From positions 62,001-126,000 of the forward strand of contig MU400544.1 in assembly GCA_022578965.1 (NCBI GenBank): a stretch of DNA of 64,000 nucleotides, in the 5' to 3' direction. The stretch is from Xylaria sp. FL1777 (lineage: Eukaryota; Ascomycota; Sordariomycetes; Xylariales; Xylariaceae). Positions 11,514 through 24,086 of this stretch are shown one piece after another. Numbering within the stretch: the first letter of the stretch is position 1; the number at the start of each line of letters is the position of its first letter. The notes below the pieces were generated by a model, which saw nothing but the letters and a program-made list of their open reading frames with translations, did not search any database and was not told the DNA's origin. The position numbers were made by a program, and so were the translations under genes.

Positions 11514-14500
11514 ATGGTAAGGCTCTAGGCGTCTCATACATGGAGGGAGAGAGCTAACGAGGACGGAAGGATGCTCGACACGGCGGGGCATATGACCCCA
11601 ATACCGTAAGTCTCCGCTTGAGATTTTCCTGTATCTAATGTTGACATCGCGAAGTATTCTTCGGTTCCAAATCCAGATAGGCATGGTGGTGGCTACATCT
11701 CACAGAGCATGGGTCAAGTTAGTTCTTTCTTCTCGTATCAGTAGTGGTCAAGAACTAATAACTTCAGCCTGCTACTCCATATATATCACCACCCACAACA
11801 GCCTACTTGTCACAACCTTCTATGTCCTCGAATACAGCCAGTCCCAGTGGTCGTCAGTTAGGCCAATACTGGTCGTCGGCCGGCCAGCCAGTAGCCCAGG
11901 CGTATCAATCACCAATACAATTGGTACAAGCTTTTCTCCTTGATTACCCATTCTTGAAGAAGCCCGTGCTAATTAGTGTCCGCATAGACGACCGTGGCGG
12001 GGAATCAGAATGCATACGGCTATCCAGAAGGTCAATCAGCGCAGGAGGGCGTACTTGTAAAGTTATTTCGGGGATGTATTTGTTGCTAGATCACAAATAA
12101 TAACATACCATTCAGGGAAAGTCCATCGCTGAACATTATATTGGCAATCAGCAGGTTGCAGCTATCAACCCTGACCAAGCAATTGTGCAGAATACCGTGA
12201 TGGACGGCTGGGATCAAAGCCAAGACCATGTACACTATCAAACCCCCTAATTTCTCTTGCATCGTGTAAATTGTGTCCCGGGACTGACGACTTGTTTCCA
12301 CAGGCGCCCAAGGAATTCCCCATGCAGCTTAAATCCTGGCAGCACATCTTCAACACGTCGGGGCTCACCCGACGCTGGATCTACACGCACTACATCAAGC
12401 TCCCAGGCTGGGTATATGACGTGCCGCAGGGCGGGCCGCAGATGTTTCGGCACCGCGACTTCGCAGGTCGAGTGCGCATCGTACCCCTTGAGGACCGGTA
12501 TCTGCACCATGGCGACGGGAGCTTACGCAAGCTCATTGTGTCGTGCACCGATGAGCTGCTCGAGGGTGCCGACACGACGACGTGGCGTCGAACGTACTTA
12601 AGGAAGGTTTCGCCTCTGAAGGTCCGCATAGCGACGTGGGTGATTGACTTCAGCTACGACCCCAAGAGCTGGGACGACTGGTGGATCCAACTGCTGCGAT
12701 GCTTGCCTGCTGCGTTCGCCATGTCTTTTGTTGTATGTCCCTATCTACCCCCTTCTGACTACGACTGTGTTGCTGGTCGAGCAGGAAAACGCCGACTGAT
12801 ACCTTTCCTGACGTAGTTTTGGGGCGGCAGAGGCCAGTGGCAGGCCTTCAACGGCTATTATGCCCCTGTGCCCTACCTATTTCATGGCACGGCCAAGGTC
12901 TGGAGCAATTACGTTGAGAACGGGGTTGGGACAGCCCTCCGCCCCTATAGCAACGAGACTTATCGCGTCCTCAAGCCGCGCCATCTCTGTTTCTTACGGA
13001 ACCCGCACAGTGATGAGATGCTCGGCGTCGACGTGCGCCCCGTCGTAGAATGGGAGGCTACCGATGGCGCGAATGTTGCGCTGAGCTACTTGTTCGTCGC
13101 GTACTCGACGGAACAGTTTAAGCATAGCTCTGTGGAAGACCTAGAGGCGCTGCATCACATCGCTGAGAGCGCCGCGCGACTAGCGAGGATTCCTGCGTAC
13201 TGGGTTGCATGCAGTTGCATGATGGATCCGAATGAGCTGGAATCTGATGTAAGTTTACTGCCCCCCCAACACTTTCGAGCAGGCATCCGTACTCACATGT
13301 CTAGGTCTATCGCATCTCCGACGTCCTCCGTGGCTCGAAAGAGATGATCATCGTCGTTGGGCAATCGAAAGCCGCGAAAGCCGACCACTTGACGACGGAT
13401 CAACTCTTGGCACAATGGGGATCTCGCATGTGGACGTTCCCCGAAGTCCTCCTGAGTCCGGGTGAGGATATCGCCGTATATAAACGGGGTGGTAACCTAC
13501 AAAAACCGCTACGCATCAGTAAAAACCAGTTTGCGGGCCATGTGTGGGCTATGAGTGATGCGACGGACTCGCGGCAACTGATCGACCACTACCTTGGAAA
13601 TCTAGAACTAAGCAGACTAGAGCTGGCCGTCATTGCCCTCAAGTGCCTGTACGGGCGCGACACGGCACAGTATCTACCAGGCGACCACGCGTATGCGCTC
13701 ATGGGCCTCTTAAGACTCAGGCCTGAGGTGGATCAGACAGATAGCCAGTTCCAGGCTTTTGCTCGGTATGCAACCGACTGTTGCTTGATCATTTCCGTCC
13801 GATTAAGCTTTATGAGATACTAGACGGCGAGGTTGGCTAATGCTGATTTAGGATTTCCCTCGCTAATGATTCTGATCGCCTCCTGGAGCGCTACCTCTGC
13901 ACGATGCCGGTGAATATCAACCAGTCGTGGCACGACATGCGAGATGCGTATCACTCATCCCTATGGGACATAGAGCCTTATTGTCAAGTCGCGGCCCTTT
14001 GCGAGGACGAAACAGTGATTCTTGATGGGGCTAAAGGCGCTAGCATCCGGTGGAAGTCATTTCTCCCGGTCGCCTTCAGTACCGGGCCGAGTGTAAGTAC
14101 TAACTATCAATCTCCTCAACTGCTTTCTAACTCGTACCTTTCGTTGGAATTTCTATTCTCCCTGTATGCTCGCAATACCATAGAGGTTGCTAACCGCGGT
14201 AATGCAGTGGCGCCGCTCCTTCGCCGTGGAGTTAATGCATAACAACGGGTCAATCTTCGTAGTAGCCATCAGCTTAACCGGCGCAGGCGCTTCTGGCAAC
14301 GTGGGCTTGGTGGCCCTAGGCATCATCCTACTTCTCCTCTCAATCTATATTTGGCTACAATCGCCGCGGCTAATCCGGACAGTTTACGGGGGCAAGTTTA
14401 CGCAGGTACAGGCGGCGCTGTTCGGGTTCGAAGGTTACATTAATGTGCCCACCATTGAACGTGCTATCTTTGGCGGTAATTTCGAGCGCATGAACTGGAG

Positions 14501-15046
14501 TACCAACGGAAGCCTCTTGAGCCGCTTCGAGATCAACGAGTTCGGAGAAAGGGTCGGCATGGACCCGACTAAGGACCCAACGGTCAGAATTACTGTCGAG
14601 AATGCCAAAAAGGCCGGCCCTGGGGATATGAGGGTAAGTTTATCTGATGTCGGTTCTTTTCTGCTTTCCCGGATTCCTCTGTCGTCTCTTGCTTCTCCTG
14701 CACAAGCGCATTTCACTATCCCAGTGCTTCGTCCCTGGAATAACGCATGCTGATCGTTATCATCCTTATCCATCAGGTCTTCACACTTGTTGACACGTAC
14801 AACATGGAAGTAACGCTTTTCGAGGCCGTGCGCCCGCCAACAGTTCTCCTCTGTTGCGCCAGCGAGGGTGGCATGCAGCGCGCGATTGGCTGCTCGTATG
14901 ACTGGACCACGCAGACGATGTATCGGGAGGTTGTGTTACGACTACCTACACAGACGCTGAACCGCCTGGAACGCGTCGCTAGAGTGCGTATCGGTGCCAA
15001 GAGACCCTTATTCCCATTGAGGCCCGCTACTGCTTTGAGTGTCTAG
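11514..15046 (+). CDS. HET-like membrane protein with low-complexity N-terminus (about 899 aa, 12 exons)
   Basis: Proposed exons: 11514-11516, 11570-11605, 11655-11717, 11768-11923, 11988-12056, 12116-12229, 12304-12732, 12817-13248, 13305-13765, 13852-14092, 14208-14633 and 14777-15046. Every junction has GT-AG ends and agreeing phase. Residues 1-147 are rich in Gln, Ser, Pro, Gly and Tyr (RHGGAYDPNTY, RHGGGYISQSM). The globular part holds SRMWTFPEVLLSPG and GDHAYALMGLL, which resemble the heterokaryon-incompatibility (HET) motifs RxWTxQE and DxxYxLLGL. One strong membrane span lies at about residues 695-720 (GIILLLLSIYIWL). The extreme 5' end is inferred: it would split the gene right after the ATG codon. 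Nucleus-independent, membrane-anchored signalling is a guess; the family is known only as fungal hypothetical proteins. Confidence 0.7.
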
Positions 15047-15353
15047 AGTATATCGATTTCCCCCAGATTTTATGGCGAAGGTTGCGGTTTGGAGAGGATC
15101 GGTCTCATGCCTTAGTACTGTAGATGGCGCTTTGTTAGTTTATGTAGTAGATAACAAAAAAATACCAACGATGTAATATACTAACGAGTGACATATTTAA
15201 CTAAGTGACGCATTTTTTTCAAATTTGATGCCGTAACAGACGCTAGATATTGATGTTGTAGTACGAGAAAGGGAGATACTTAATTTAAATGCAGCCACTG
15301 TAAGGGGTCCATATCTGGAGCCATACCACAGCTAATTAAATACCTACATAGTA
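15047..15353. other. 3' intergenic sequence before MITE
   Basis: AT-rich, with no coding signal. Confidence 0.4.
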
Positions 15354-15447
15354 CGAAGGTCGGGGTCCGAAGTCTGCAATAGCCTGGACAATTGAATACA
15401 GTGCATTTTATTTACTACTTACAGTAAGTATTTCCCAATTAGGAAAG
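15354..15447 (+). repeat. Left terminal inverted repeat of MITE
   Basis: It pairs with 15569-15662. The inner ends read CCCAATTAGGAAAG and, on the other arm, CTTTCCTAATTAGG. Confidence 0.85.
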
Positions 15448-15568
15448 GCTTTGATTTTATGCTAAACTGCTAGCAGCTTAGCGGGTTCCGTTTCGGCTTA
15501 GGAACAGTTCGTCAAGTAGAAAATATATCAAAATCGGGCCGCCAACGGTCTGGCACAAAATTAACAGT

Positions 15569-15662
15569 CTTTCCTAATTAGGATAAGCTTACTGTAAGCA
15601 GTGAGTTAAATGCACTGTATTCAATTGTTCAGGCTATTGCAGACTTCGGACCCCAACCTTCG
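15569..15662 (-). repeat. Right terminal inverted repeat of MITE
   Basis: Inverted partner of 15354-15447. The differences are scattered and mostly transitions. Confidence 0.85.
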
Positions 15663-16029
15663 TACAGCTGGTCATTTGCCAAGACAGCAGTGGTCTGTTG
15701 ATCTGTAACCATCCCGAAAGTAAGCATAGTAACCCGGTCACTACTGATCCGGTTCTAGCCTTAGGAAGGATCGTGTACGTACTCCCATTTCGAAAGCGGG
15801 TGGGGTAAGACAGCTCGATTCGCGGAATGAGACGAAGACGATGATGCTTAGCGAAACTGAAGTCGCTGCTCAGGCAGCAGCGTTGTCAGCTTCGCCGCGA
15901 CATTGACATAAATATATTCAGTTGTGCCAATTGTCAATGACCGGACCGTAGCCTCAGTCTCTTGAGGCATTTACTTTTCTTGCCGTCTTGCTCTCTACAT
16001 CCTTCACGGCTCAATCCCTCAAGAGAACT
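15663..16029. promoter_or_regulatory. Upstream region of the NACHT-ankyrin gene
   Basis: The MITE lies about 370 bp upstream of the start codon. I saw no clear TATA box or other defined site. Confidence 0.3.
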
Positions 16030-19000
16030 ATGTCGCAACATGGCCAAGATGAGCGCTATTGGGCGAAAGCATACAGCTCTCTGGATGTCCAACTACAAGC
16101 TAGCTTGTATGTGGCCAGAACGGGCAAGCTAGACATTTTGAAGGCCGTGCGAGCAACAGCCGAACAGAAACGAGAAATATGCATCCGCAAGCAATGGAGA
16201 GCCCAGCTCTCCAATGGCGAAGTCATTATCGTCCGTGACGTTGTCGAGAAGATCATCAAGTGGATCAGCAAGTTTGTTGCTGCCGACGATGCGGCAATGC
16301 CGTTTGATCCCCTGACAGCTGCACTGCCGTGGGCTGCTGTCCGCTTCGTACTGCAAGCCACGATCAGTACCACGCGGGTCGAAGGTGACATAGTGTCAGA
16401 TCTAGAGGGCATATCGCGCTTGATTTCTAGATACCGGGAGTTCGAGCGCATTCATGTGCGACCGAACACTCCCATGAAGCCCCGGCTAGAAGAATGCATT
16501 ACGAGCCTTTACGCCGGTATTCTTACATTTCTTGCGACAACTATCAAGTGTTCTTCCAGTAATGACCTATGTAGGCAAAACCCATATTATGTCGCGGCGC
16601 TTTGACTGACTATATATCTAGCTCAGACTGCTCGTGACATCGTCGTGATAACTGATGGCGCTCGACTCTCCAATATTCTTCAGCGAGAAACAGAACTGTT
16701 GGCTCTAGCGGGCCTGTCAGACGCTGAATCACTGCACTACCTTGAAGATCCTGTGATTCGGCTTGTCAATCCACGCATGGCCCACGAGAAGCTTCTAGAT
16801 GAAACGAAGCATAGTGAACTTGTTTCCTGGCTTTCTAAGATCCCCATTCAGATGCACCACAAATTGAAGTCTGATTCTAGAATGTTAAACTCAACTACTT
16901 GGCTTCTAAACCATCCAGTGTACAGAAGCTGGAAAAACGTAAGCAAAGTCTTGGTCTTATTATTACCGTTTTATGACATTTACTCTGAAAAGAAAGAGAA
17001 GTATTGCCTGAGATAGATCGATTTTTTCCCTTAAATGAACTTAAGTCTGACACTCCGAATAATATAGTCAAGCGTCTCCTCAACGCTGCTTCTTCATGGA
17101 GTTGCAGGATCAGGTAAATCGATTGTATGCTCAGCGGTGATCGATTCCTTTCTCAGCGATAGGAAATTCAATAATCTCTCTGGACCTGTCGCATATTTTT
17201 ACTGTGATAGTTCGGAGTTTGAACCAGAACGAGCTTTGCCAAGTGAGATTTTGAGAAGCTTGTTGAGGCAGCTCACGACAGGCAATTCGAATCAGTTCGT
17301 TGTTAACAGCGTCGTACTAGTGGATTATGAACGAAGACTAGCTCAATCCACAGTCGATAGCATTGACATGCAGAAACTCGGTGTTCAGGATTGCGTGAGC
17401 CTCATTTTGCGGATTACTGCGACAGATCCATTGATTATCATCATTGATGCCCTGTACGAGATTGATGATAATAAACTACCTGAATTAATTGAGGCCTTGA
17501 GACAAATCGTAGCCAACTCATCAAATGTCGTCAAGATTTTCCTTACTGCTCGGAGTAATAGGGGCCTACTTTCTCATGATGCTGTTGACCAGACCAGTAC
17601 GAAGAAAGTAGAGGCGAACGGATTAAACGTTACGAAAATCAACATAAGCCGTGACGAGGTCCTGAAAGATATGGAGGCATATGTTAAGCTTCAACTATCA
17701 ATAGCTACGGATAACCGGCATTTACTGGGAGGCAACATCTCACCTGAACTAACCGACTTCCTCACACAGAGACTCGTTGATGGGGCGGGAGAAGTGTAGG
17801 TTTTATGACCCTGTCCTTGAACTTTACTAATTCCTTGTATAGGTTCCAATGGGTTAATATTCACGTCCGACATCTCTGTGATCAAACTAGTCAGGAAGAC
17901 GTCACGAATATTCTACGCGGCAATAGCCTGCTGACACTAGATGAAATCTACTCCGTAATTCTACAAGGAATTACCAGAATGGACGATACCTCTCGTGATA
18001 TTGCCATACGAACATTCTCATGGCTTCTATACATGAAAGAAGCAATCCCTTCCCAGGAGTTCCTTCGGCTTGTATCAGCAAATGATTCGAAAAGAACGCC
18101 TACACTTCAACCTGCCGAGCTGATTAACATATGCTCAAATCTTCTGTCACTGGACTGGACGTGTAACATCTTCCGGTTCTCCCATTCAACGGTCCAGGGT
18201 TTTCTCCGAAGACATGACCAGTTCTCCAAAAGCTCGTTAAACCAGCTGCTGGCTACAAGCTGTATGCACATGTGTTTAAATGGACCGAAAATCGACGACG
18301 AAGCCGCTCAAGATGATCTGGGGGTCTTGTATAACTACGCAGCACTGTACTGGCCGCACCACTACTCCTACGCCGCTGAAGAGAATGAAGATCTCTGGGC
18401 TAATGTCTCGTCGTTCATATACGACGGACATGGCGATGTTAGTGATTCGTTTCTGATATGGATTCATAACATCGAGGAGATCTCTAAGTCTCTGTCAGAT
18501 CATCATCCCATGAAAATTCTTAAAGAAGCGATACCGAAACACGGCTCCTCACCAATCTTTTTAGCTAGTCTCTATGGCTTGGTTCGTTTGATTGAGACTA
18601 TCGCCTCCAAATCCGGCAACATCGACTGGAACCAAAAGAATGCAGCTGGACATACTGGCTTTTATCTAGCTTGTGTAACAGGAAATATATCTGTCGCTGA
18701 GATACTTCTAACTCATGGGGCTGATCCTATCATGGGAAATCCATTAGAAGCTGTATGTTTTGCTGGACATAGCAAGATCGTTGCTATGTTGCTGGCAGCA
18801 GGTACCTCGATTCAGGGGGCCAGAGCTTTCGGCAAGGCGCTGGACGCTGCATTCCGCGGGGGTCATGAAGACATCGCATTAATGGTTCTCGAAGGCGGAG
18901 CGATCACTAATACCAGCGACTATGACTTTGCAATTGGAGGTGCGGCCCAATGCGGCTTTCTTCAACTTATAGATTGGCTTGAAAGACCCCCTTTCGCGGC

Positions 19001-22000
19001 TCTATACAATGCTGAGGACCCAAACAAAATGAGTATGAAACTCACAAGAGCAATAAAAGGGGGACAGATCGAGATTTTGCAACACTTTCTTGGGTCCGAA
19101 TTGGCCCCGTCTTCATTCCTCCCTGATGACGCACTCACGATTGCTGCTATCTATGGTCATGGTGAAATTATCAAGCTCTTGGTAGGGATGGGATTCTGCC
19201 TTGATAATGGAGGTAAACTAGGTTCACCTCTACAATGTGCTAGTGCAATGGGCCAAGAACACATTGTACGCATGATTCTTGAGTTGGGCGCCGAGGTGGA
19301 TAACCGCGACAATCATGCGACTGCGCTACAAGCAGCGGCTATGAAAGGGCATACACAAATTGCTAGGCTTCTTCTAGGGGCAGGAGCTGACGTGAACCGA
19401 CAATCTGGCTTCTACGGAACAGCTCTACAAGCCGCAGCATATCATGGGCATTGTGAGACTGTCAAGCTCCTTCTTGACTCAAAAGCCAGAATGGAGCTGG
19501 GTGGTATAGCGAGAGATGCCTTTCATGCTGCAGTAGAAGGTCGTCACTATCATATAGTGAAGTGGTTCCTAGATACAGGTTTAAGGTTTCATTATGGTCC
19601 TCCTCCATCCTTTGAAGTCCCGCACTCCCCGAAATTAGATGGCTTGACACCTCCACTTGATGAGATATCTTATGAGGATATGCTTACAGGCACGTTTGAG
19701 CCTGCCGATCATAACACGATGTCTTTCGACCGGATACCCGGCGGATACCCCGAAGGAAAGCCCTATGCCCTACATTTGAGTGCATTGAGGGGGGATATTG
19801 ATATCGTCATCACGATGCTTCATCACAGGAAGTCAATAAGACTTTTTGAGGCCTCTGAAATCAATACCGCTCTGACAGCTGCGGCCTCCAATGGCTGTGC
19901 CGACGTAGTTGATGTTCTCATTAGGGCCATAGCACCACTTCCAGAAAGCCATGCTTTTCCAGCACTCGAAGGTGCCATAGCTGGCGGCCATCTGGATATC
20001 ATACGTTTACTTATCACAAATATGAACTACAGAATCTGGCCTCAAGCACAAATCAGCAACCTGTTAAAGCGATCTTGCGCTGTTAGTGTTGCTGTTGTTG
20101 ACGTGGTATTACAAGCTGTTCAAAGGCACGCCTCTGCTCATGACCTAAATGACATTCTGGGTGAGGGTTTAAAAGAAGCATCTGCGTATGGACGAAACGA
20201 GATTATCAAATGGCTATTCTCGCGGCCAACTGTTATCAACCAGCCGAGGGTTTGCAGTGCCTTCAATGCCGCCTGTAAATCGGGTCATGAAAGCGCAGCC
20301 ATTACTATACTTCAATTGGCTGGTGAAGACACTCTCAGCACGAAGGATATCTACCAAGGGATCGTCACGAGCGCGCATAGTGGCCATGTTGAATTAGTAG
20401 CATATCTAACGACTTATTTGCTATCGCGCAACGAGATAGCGAACTTTTCTGAACCGCTACTTGCCGCTACTGGGAGCGGTCAGCTTGGCGTTGTCGAATG
20501 GTTTCTAGAAAAACGCACTGCATGGTTAACGTTTGACGCAGACGCCATTACGGCTTTGGTGAATGCATCACTGCATGGTCGTAGTGACATAGCCGGCGCC
20601 CTCCTTAAGGCAGGTGCTGATCCGAATGGCATTGTCCCCGAAAGGATCATTGACCCCAATGGGTTTTCCCTCTCTACATCACGAGGTACTAACAAAGGCG
20701 CACATGATAATATAATCAACCCATTGCAGGCCGCTATATCAAGGCTAAGGCTCCTGGATAGAATAGCAAAGATGACTCTTCTCGAGAAAGATTCTCGGAG
20801 GAGGATGGTCGTAAAAAAGCAACCTGTCTTAAACGAGGAGAATATTGTCAAATTACTCCTCGACCACGGTGCAGATGCCAACAACCTAGGTGGACGCAAT
20901 GAATTGCCGATACAGATTGCTGCTGCTCATTGCTCACGGGAAGTCGTACAATGGCTCATAGAATCTGGCGCAGATATCAATGCAGTGGCGAGTGGCGAGT
21001 CTGCCCTCTTTGCCGCCGCTCGAAGGAAAAACTGTGGCGCGAGCATCGTACAACTATTGATTGATTTGGGTGCTGATGTGCCGGTCGATGGCGATGCTGT
21101 TAAAAGCTTATTGAATAACGCTCTAAAACACTTTCGAAATGACGCACACTTTGGAAGAGGCTACGAGTATATCGACTATGTCAGCACAGCAAATTTGAAC
21201 GATATCAGAACAGTGTTCACCGATGGACCTGGTGCTGTCATACATAATCTACTTAAGACGCCTTTAAAGATACCGCAAGAGGTAATAGCCGACTCGAAGA
21301 TTGCGCTCGTTTTGCAAAGGGCGTGTGTTCTCAACAAATCAGACTTTGTCCGCCTGCTCTTGGATAAAGGTGTTGATGTTGACGCTACGGGGGGATATTA
21401 CGGCACAGCCTTACAAGCCGCTGCACGCCTTGGCCACGCGGAGCTGGTCCAGCTTCTGTTGCAACAAGGTGCTGACCCAAACTTACTTCAGGGAAAGCAT
21501 CATACTGCCCTCCGAGCGGCGGTCATACGAGGTCACGCTGCAATAGTTGAAGCTCTGTTGCAATACGGCACAGATATTAATCTGAGCCCAACGCCTCATG
21601 ACGGGGAAGAATTTGTCCCTTTGCTGACACTCGCTGCCGAGTTTGGTAATGCCAAAATCATGTCAATGTTATTGGGTGCTGGAGCAGATGTGCTCCTTAA
21701 TGTAGAGGGCCATCAACACCCACTGATTGTAGCGGCCGAGCGCGGCGATCTCGAGATGGTTCAGTGTCTCTTGGAAGCTGGTGCTCCAACAAATATTGTA
21801 ACCCTAGACACTTCTCCGAACCGTAGTCACGGCCGGAAAAAGACCCCGTTACACGTGGCATGTTTTCACGGACATGAAGGCATAATCCAGCTACTCATAG
21901 ATGCAGGAGCTGAAGTAGAAATGGTGGTTGATAGCTCACGTACTCCTCTAGAGCAGGCGGCCGAGTCAGGTCACGTCTCCGCCATCTGCATACTCTTACA

Positions 22001-24086
22001 AGCTGGAGTCAACGTCAACAATGGCACTGCAATATGCACAGCCGCAGCCAATGGGCATCTTCACGCGGTCTCAACACTTTTAGCAGCCGGTGCGAGTATA
22101 TATAACCCAACTCGCCAGCTCAACGCTTTAAAAAACGCTTGTCCATCGGGGTCTATACCCATACTCGAGCTCCTCCTTGAGACGGCGACGGACCTCTCAG
22201 ATGGCAACAGAGCGATTTTAGAAGCTTTTGAATACGCAATCAAATATCGCAGTAACCCTCTGATACTTGACCTTTTCGCTGAATATGTATCTAGCAGCAC
22301 TGCTGGCCTTCACAAAGCTTGCATTGCCGGCTCAGTAGGCCTGGTTACAAGAATGCTGGACGGCGGTGTGGCAGTCGACGCTCAGGATGATGCAGGAACC
22401 CGTGCTCTGGACCTAGCGGCGCGACATTTGTACCCCGAGATTGTGCAGTGCCTCTTAGATCATGGCGCCGACGCGAGCTACGAAAGCCCACGGTTTAGTA
22501 GCGTTATAAATGCTGCAATTCTTGGCTACGGTGAAGAAGATCTACCTCAGGTGACGAGACAACAAATTACCACGGCAGTAAACCTATGGTACGATAAATC
22601 TAGGCGGCACAATCGACACAGACGGACTCCAAAGCCGAAGCAGCAGGAGCTCGACTGTGCAGAAATTGTACAAATTCTTGTCCAACATGGGGTAAACCTT
22701 CAAGCGGAATATCGTGAATATGGGCACTCCCTACATCTAGCATGTCTCGTCGGTATCGAACCAGTTGTGAAAATACTCCTCTCCCAAGGGGTAGATGCCA
22801 ACTCCGAAGCTGGGCATTTCAAATATCCGCTCTTCGGAGCGATAGATCAGTGCCATGAAGCAGTTGTGAAACAGCTTCTGGAGTATGGTGCCAGTCCAGC
22901 TGTGCGTCATCCAGAGCTAGGGCCGGCATTGTCGTATGCATGCGAGCAGAAATCCATTAATATCAGCCGCCTACTGCTCGATCATGGAGCTGACCGAAAC
23001 ATACGGAGCCCAAGAGGAAATACTCCGTTAACGGATGCCATCACCATGGGTTACAACCTTGCATCCACAAATGACTGGACAGCATTGGTGACTAGCTTCC
23101 TCCGTGGTGAAAAGCGCGTACAACTATGTAATGATGATTTGATTGCTGCAGCAAGTTACTGGGACCAAACCTCAGCTGGGGGTTGGTCTATTTTGGAGAG
23201 ATTGTTAGAGTATGACGGTGAGAAAACAGTCCCAGAACCAGCTATCGTTGCGCTCCTTCAAAGCGTGCAATATATAGTTGCCAAAGGAGATCCGTTTATT
23301 CAAAATAGATGTGATAAGCTCCGATTGCTTCTCCGTCGCAGTGGAGACCTCGGGGTGACTGGAGCAATGATCAAGAATGTTAAAAGTAAAGAGGAGATGG
23401 TGATTCTGCTTGCACATGAGCCACGCTGCCGTATCACGGCCGACATCGCGGAGGCTCAGCAAGATTGGGGCTTGCTAAAGCTGCTGCTGGATGCCGAGCC
23501 TAGTCTCTTACCATCCGAGAAAATGGTGATGGTGGTTATAAATAATTCCCAATTCTGGTTCGAGAAAAATTCGAGAATCGAATTCCTAGAAGAGATGTGG
23601 AAGCGAAATCCAAGTCTGCAAGTCAACGAGGATATGTTGAAGAAGTTAAATGGACTAAAGCTAGAAGAGGCCCAATTCCTCATTTCAAAGAGCTCTCCAG
23701 AGCTAGAGCCACCCCATGTAATGCTCCGATCCGCAGGGAAACCCCTTTTGCAGATGCTGTTGAAGCACAAGCCAGATATCAAGTTTACCGAGCACACTAT
23801 TCTCGAGATGCTAGAATTCAATTTCCCGGATGCAAAACTCGACACAATATTAGACCTTATTCCGAATCTCCTCCTAACCGAGGCAATGTTCCTCAAAGTG
23901 TTCAGCCGCATCCAACAGACCTGGAAACAGCGAAATCAGCAGCTCATAGACGTATTGAAGAAGCATGGGCGTACGATACATTTCACGGAGAATATACGCG
24001 AAACAGTTGATGCGGCTTTCCAGAGCAATGAAGAGCAAGCTATAAGACAGGCCTTTTACAACTTAGCGGATTCTCCTACCTCGTAG
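16030..24086 (+). CDS. NACHT-ankyrin STAND receptor (about 2,609 aa)
   Basis: Four exons: 16030-16570, 16622-16938, 17068-17795 and 17843-24086, with all phases agreeing (1, 0, 2). Residues 1-280 are a helical N-terminal domain like that of fungal NWD/NACHT proteins (ALPWAAVRFVLQ, WLSKIPIQMHH, WLLNHPVYRSW). The NACHT ATPase has a P-loop GVAGSGKS (297-304) and a Walker B IIIIDALYE (413-417), where most relatives have DALDE. The FQW motif after the ATPase domain is present. Over twenty ankyrin repeats (TALQAAAMKGH, LLLGAGADVN type) fill about residues 760-2255. A C-terminal 240 residues hold shorter degenerate repeats (ITADIAEAQ, LLLTEAMF). Proteins of this architecture act in fungal non-self recognition and programmed cell death; the ligand is unknown. 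The frame is intact. Confidence 0.88.

Larger units (their letters stand above)
15354..15662. mobile_element. MITE with about 94-bp terminal inverted repeats
   Basis: Bases 15354-15447 (starting CGAAGGTCGGGGTCCGAAG) are the reverse complement of 15569-15662 with few mismatches. About 120 bp without coding capacity separate them. A TA dinucleotide flanks both ends, which suits a Tc1/mariner/pogo-type target duplication; GTAC could also be the duplicated site. It is a non-autonomous element that needs a transposase from elsewhere. Confidence 0.85.
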
